In this document: positions 59,661-64,000 of the stretch, one piece after another
Layout: each line of letters opens with the position of its first letter
How positions within the stretch are numbered: the stretch's first letter is position 1
NCBI RefSeq assembly: GCF_964275005.1
Contig: NC_092705.1
Coordinates: forward strand, 22,577,980 to 22,641,979
DNA length: 64,000 bases
Source: Diadema setosum
Taxonomy: Eukaryota > Echinodermata > Echinoidea > Diadematoida > Diadematidae
Direction: 5' to 3'
Made by a program: the position numbers and the translations under genes
Notes under the pieces: model-generated
Told to the model about the DNA's origin: nothing
Seen by the model: only the letters and a program-made list of their open reading frames with translations
Databases searched by the model: none

Positions 59661-61560
59661 TTCTTCAAACATCCTCTCTTTCTTATTATTTGCGGATGAT
59701 AATAATGTGTTTTATCTGATTCTGATTCTGATCGATTAACACATGATACTTTAAACTGTGAATTAACGAAGTTACTCCATTGGATAAGAGCGAACAAACT
59801 GTCAATAAATTTGCAAAAAACTGCAAGAAAAATGCATGTTGTTCAGTAATTCGCTAGAAAATCTACCGAAAAACGTTTTCCTGGAAGACACGGTCATAGA
59901 CGAAGTCTCTTCCATCAAATTTCTAGGTTTGATTCTGGACAATAAACTTATACCCGGGGTTTGCATATTAATTCTGTTTGTCGTGTTATTTCAAGGAATA
60001 CAGGTATTATAAATAAAGTTAAATTTTATCTTCCCAAAAATTTACATTTTATGTTATATTCTGCTTTGATACTACCTTACTTAAACTATGGTATACTCGC
60101 ATGGGGAAACACTTTTTCTAAATATACAGAAAGAATACTATTATTACAGAAAAAAGCTCTTCGTATCATTTGTCACGAATCGTGGAGAAGTCATACTTAT
60201 AATTTATTTCACGAAAATAATATTTTTAAAATTTGACCTTTATCGTTTGCAATTAGGACAATTCATGTATAAACTCACCAACCATTCTCTCCCCCTTGTG
60301 TTTGATTCCATGTTCTTAAAGAATGAAACTGTTCATGCATATCCAACCCGTCAATCCCATGAATATCATTTGCCTTTGACTAGAACGGTTTTTGCAAAAT
60401 CTTTATTCTCCTTTCCTGGACCAAAATTCTGGAATTCTTTTGATAATAATGTAAAAGAAGCTTTAATTCTTAATACATTTTCTTTAAAGTTAAAGAATTA
60501 TTCAAAAACTTCGTATGCAGCAAAATGAATTATCATTATTTTTTTTTTTTTTTACTTTTGATTTTCAAAATCGTCTGTGCGTCGGTAACCTCACTACTCT
60601 TTGTTTATCAGCGAGCCTCTGCCTCCAGTGCCCTGGTTATGACCATCATTTCCCTCTCCTCCTCCCCCCCCCCCCCCCCCCGTCCACCTCGGACTTCCTA
60701 CCTCCCTTACTATCTTTCTATTTTCTCATCAATCTTTCCTTACAAGAGAGCCTCTTTGTGTTTGTTAATGTGAGTTGGTATGTGTGCATGTATGTGTGTA
60801 TTACTCTGTCTGTCTTTTTTTTTTTTTTTACTACCGTTAAGGGAAATTGTTGTTGTTGTTGTTATTGTTTTTTGCTATTATTTTTTTTTCTGTATGAGGG
60901 GACTGCATTCTACAAGCCCTGTTTTTTAGCATTCCCCTCCATTTCCAGCAATATTGTTTATGCATTCACCACAGTGACGTAACAGTTATTTCAGTTATTT
61001 GTATCTCTGTTGATAATTTACCTGTATCTCTTTTACAATGTTATTCTGTTCATCGCATTGTGGTACTGATTTCATGACATCTGTGTATTCGAGTGTTTCA
61101 TTGTATTTCTAATTATTTTGTTTGATGGAAAGGAAATAAATCAACTTGAAAAAATGAGAACGAATTTGGTATTTCTCTATAGTCTTACCCACTTTAAGCT
61201 CCATGGAATGTGTATTACATTTTTGTATATATATATATATATATTGTGCTTGGGTGTGGGAGGGGTGTTTGAATGTCTTGATGTCTTTTTTTTTCTGGAA
61301 ATTTAATAAGCATTACTTTATTATAAAAATCTCCTTAACAAAACCCAATAAGTCATGAATATCGCTGCACAACAACAGCGTAACCACAGTTTGTCTATTC
61401 CATGACTGTAAAGTAATAATTTTCTTACTCTAATGTTTAACTTATCGATCTATATTGTATTATATTTGTGGCATAATTATGTTATGTATTCTTTACATTT
61501 ATGAAGTTTATTCATATTTGAGTTGCACAAATAAAATTTAAGCCTCAAGTTCAAAATTTC
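59645..61560 (+). mobile_element. 5'-truncated, decayed LINE fragment
   Basis: Plus strand. The residual RT end SNILSFLLFADD is followed after frame breaks by NTGIINKVKFYLPKNLHFML, LPYLNYGILAWGNT, LGQFMYKLTNHSLP and FPGPKFWNSF. It is close to the C-terminal half of the LINE at 42.6-45.3 kb, so the same clade. Several frame changes (near 59710, 59835 and 60235). The 3' limit is uncertain; AATAAA-bearing sequence ends near 61540. Confidence 0.75.
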
Positions 61561-62017
61561 ATATATCTTTTATCATTGCAAAGCAAATTAAAGGATTACG
61601 ATTTTTTTCACAAATTGTACGTAATTGAATTTCAGTTTTCCCCAGTCATGCCAGTGCACAATGTAAGACAGTCCACTATGTGATAACCTTGCTGTCATAA
61701 CACACTGACTTAGCAGGGATCGTCACAGAAAACAATACTGTCCATAATTATCTATAACAATCTGTAACTATCCCTAACTATCCGAAAATATCCGCAACTC
61801 TCCGCAAGTGTTCAGAACTATTATGTGCCAATTCGTAAGAATATCCGCAAGTGGACGCAAGTATTCGCATCTGATCGTATTTGTCCGTATCACCCGCACT
61901 TTTTCTCGGTATGTTTTGAATAAATTTTCTAGTGACGGCAAAGGATCCGCGGGAGTCCGCAATAGAAATGACTTTTTTGGACGTAACGCCGGACGCAGAG
62001 CATTATGTGACTGGGGC

Positions 62018-63432
62018 TTAGAGACCTCTGTCGATGGCGAGCAACCAGTCATCCGTAACTTTTAGCAAGGCAGTGGTGGTAGAATGTTTATCTCGAAAGC
62101 CTGACTGTGCTGTAGATAGCAAATCGTTTGTTTTTAAATAACTTGTAAGCTGCTTTTGTACTATTTTTTCAAGAACTTTTGAAACACAGGGTAAAATCGC
62201 AATGGGGCGATAATTTGTAGGACAAGATTTATCACCGGACTTGAATAAAGGAATGAGTTTGGTCATTTTCCACTGAGAGGGAAAAACACCTTCCGCTAAG
62301 GATTTGTTGAAGAGACGTGTAAGCGAAGGAATTATGACAGGGGTGGACATTTTCAATATGTGCATAGAGATACCATCTAGGCCCACAGATTTCTTATTCT
62401 TCATGCCCATTAATGTTTTAAGCACTTCATCCTCGGTTACTGGTACAAAGTCGAAAATAGATTCAGTACTCTTACTTTGATTGGCATCACGTGACACTTG
62501 GGGTATTTTTGACGCTAACTCTGACCCAATATTTGCAAAATAATCATTAAATTGATTTGCATGAGATATAGTATCTAAATTGGAACGGCCAGTTTGTGAT
62601 GACGTTTTGTTTGGCATAACATCTTTTAAAATATTCCAAATTTGGTTGGAGTTTTCAGCGGCAGATAATTTGTTACTGTAAAAGCTTCGCCTTGCCTTCC
62701 TGATTTTGGTTGTTACACTGTTTCTCATTGTTCTGTATTCCTTCCATAAATTATCATAACAAGTTTGTTTATCATTTTTTATTGTTAAATTATTTTCATT
62801 AACAAAATTCCATTTGGCTTTATGAGCTTTTGCTTTTAATTTATCTCGTTCCTTTATTGATCTTAAAATATCGGAAGTCATCCAAGGGAACGGTTTACTT
62901 TTTACACGTTTTTGGCGGCAGGGCATATGCCGATTTACAACCTCTAATAAAAGATTTTGCCAAACTTCAACTGCATCATCTAGGCACGTGCAATCATACA
63001 CCAATTGCCAATCTTGAGAGGCTAAATCCTCCAAATATGTGTCTATAAAAAGATTATTTAGTTTCCTGTAAGTGACTATACGAGGAGTTTTATGCTCATG
63101 GTTAGATTTCCAGATCACATAACACAAATAATGTTCACTAATCCCTGTACAGAGAACACCATGCGACTTGATCATCTCCTTTGAGTTACAAATCATATGA
63201 TCAATCAGGCTCTTGGAATTTTGACAAACTCTTGTAAACTTGGTTGTGTTTAATTGGATTAAGGAATATGTCTCATTGATCAGATTAAGACGCTTCGTGT
63301 CACTGTTAAGAGAGTGTTTCATTAAATCACAGTTGAGGTCACCCATAACAATAATGTTATGATTAAAGCCATCTAAGAAGGAAATCAGTTCTTCATAATA
63401 ATCAAGAGTATCAGATTTACTATTTGGAGGCC
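62018..63432 (-). pseudogene. LINE endonuclease end and RT start, long open frame
   Basis: About 470 codons stay open, from RPPNSKSDTLDYYEELISFL through MGDLNCDLM, SLIDHMICNS and FPWMTSDILRSIKERDKLKA, then KSVGLDGISMHILK, NYRPIAILPCVSKVLEK and SGFRDKHSTTTALLK. It stops where the TIR element entered. The upstream endonuclease half is missing and a stop precedes RPPNS. Confidence 0.88.
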
Positions 63433-63440
63433 TATATCAT

Positions 63441-64000
63441 GATAAAAATATGAACGGTTTCGCACATTTATTTGGATATAATATTGAAATTGGTAGGGCT
63501 TCCAATGCTGTATACGAGCAGTACTGTATTTTTAGTCATATACAGGTTCACACCATCAGTAATTGAGCTTTGGTAAAGAATTTACCCAATGATTATCAAT
63601 AATCATACACACATAAATTCAAAATATTGCATAAATGTGTGCAACAACAACAATGAAACACAAACAAGCAGAACATTGAAACGGCATAAAACAAGAAAAA
63701 GAGGACATTGTGTCTTTTTTTTAATCCAAGTTCAACTAATATGCCCTTACCTTAAAAATTTAAGCGATAGTAATTACCTTAATACAATTTGTGCCACAGT
63801 ATCATGTTATTTCATTAGTAACAGCATTGTATTGTACTTAGCTATGATTTCTGTCAGTATTTCACCGTCTCATGAATTTGATGTGTTGGATGATTGTTTC
63901 CCATTTTCGAGAATTATAACTGTGACGACTTCGTCCTGTTCCGAATACCAGTTAGTAACAAGTAAAATGCGCCAGTTGTTTTTTTTTCAATCTTATTTAC
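63441..64000. other. no recognisable feature
   Basis: A/T-rich sequence beyond the 5' truncation of the LINE, with no supported gene or element. Confidence 0.45.

Larger units (their letters stand above)
58592..62017. mobile_element. GCCCCAGTCAC-ended TIR element with hairpin, inserted in the LINE
   Basis: Left GCCCCAGTCACTCAGTGC, right (reverse complement) GCCCCAGTCACATAATGC. TA of the LINE is present on both sides, so the target duplication is TA. The flanks are packed with CCGTAAC/CCGCAA-type motifs. A perfect hairpin lies at 58760-58792 (arms CTGCGAAATTTTGAA). The middle is occupied by tandem repeats and a piece of another LINE. Confidence 0.85.
57518..63440 (-). mobile_element. CR1/L2-like LINE split by a TIR element
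   Basis: Minus strand. The 5' part is 63440-62018 and the 3' part 58589-57518, with a 3' UTR beyond. Removing 58592-62017 restores a continuous reading across the gap: AIDRGL on one side and YTGAIFIDLKKAFDTVD on the other. 5'-truncated inside the endonuclease (RPPNS motif). A different lineage from the LINE at 42-45 kb, judging by protein divergence. Confidence 0.88.

Noticed and set aside
60515-60982. 155-codon plus-strand frame
   Set aside because: T- and C-rich low-complexity sequence downstream of the LINE fragment; no domain.

Overview
The window looks like animal nuclear DNA, most likely from a marine invertebrate deuterostome, with an echinoderm such as a sea urchin as the best guess. 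The reasons are short GT-AG exons in multi-kilobase introns, two genes of animal-type families, and a dense load of TIR elements, 5'-truncated LINEs and a tRNA-derived SINE, including intronic repeats full of AGGTCA motifs. The species assignment is inference. No prokaryotic features are present.

Two host genes can be assembled by joining exons whose splice phases agree. (1) Minus strand, about 12.8 kb down to 2.3 kb: a beta-1,4-galactosyltransferase-like (B4GALT) type II Golgi enzyme. Seven exons were found: a membrane anchor, two stem exons, the VAIVIPFR exon, the FNRG/HDID exon, the WGWGGEDDD exon and the C-terminal exon. The first coding exon with the ATG was not found. (2) Plus strand, 20.1 to 55.6 kb: a small-HERC-type E3 ubiquitin ligase. 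Twenty-one exons join in phase into an open frame of 3573 nt (1190 aa). The order is RCC1-like repeats, a Ser/Thr/Pro-rich linker, the FSSPACLNASF region and a C-terminal HECT domain ending in SPFHIA. The two genes are divergently transcribed, with about 7 kb between the known ends.

Most of the rest is mobile DNA. HERC intron 1 holds a nearly whole 3.2-kb DNA transposon with an intact 626-aa Mutator/Kolobok-type transposase and TTAA at both ends. Intron 12 (38.9-46.7 kb) holds an AGGTCA-rich repeat interrupted by a TIR element. It also holds a duplicated CATCTCACTAG-ended element interrupted by an AP-endonuclease/RT LINE. Intron 14 holds a second AGGTCA-rich repeat. Downstream of HERC, a LINE on the minus strand (57.5-63.4 kb) is split by a 3.4-kb TIR element inserted at TA, which itself contains a piece of another LINE.

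The most interesting unexplained structure is a set of three TIR families at 17.3, 41-46.5 and 58.6-62.0 kb. They have different ends but share one layout: a GC-rich TIR, arrays of short degenerate CpG-containing motifs, and a hairpin with an A/T-rich core. Other notable points are a 113-bp tandem duplication of an exon/intron boundary in HERC, a divergent HECT catalytic loop, a possible short RCC1-only HERC isoform, and near-perfect DR1 nuclear-receptor motifs spread by intronic repeats.
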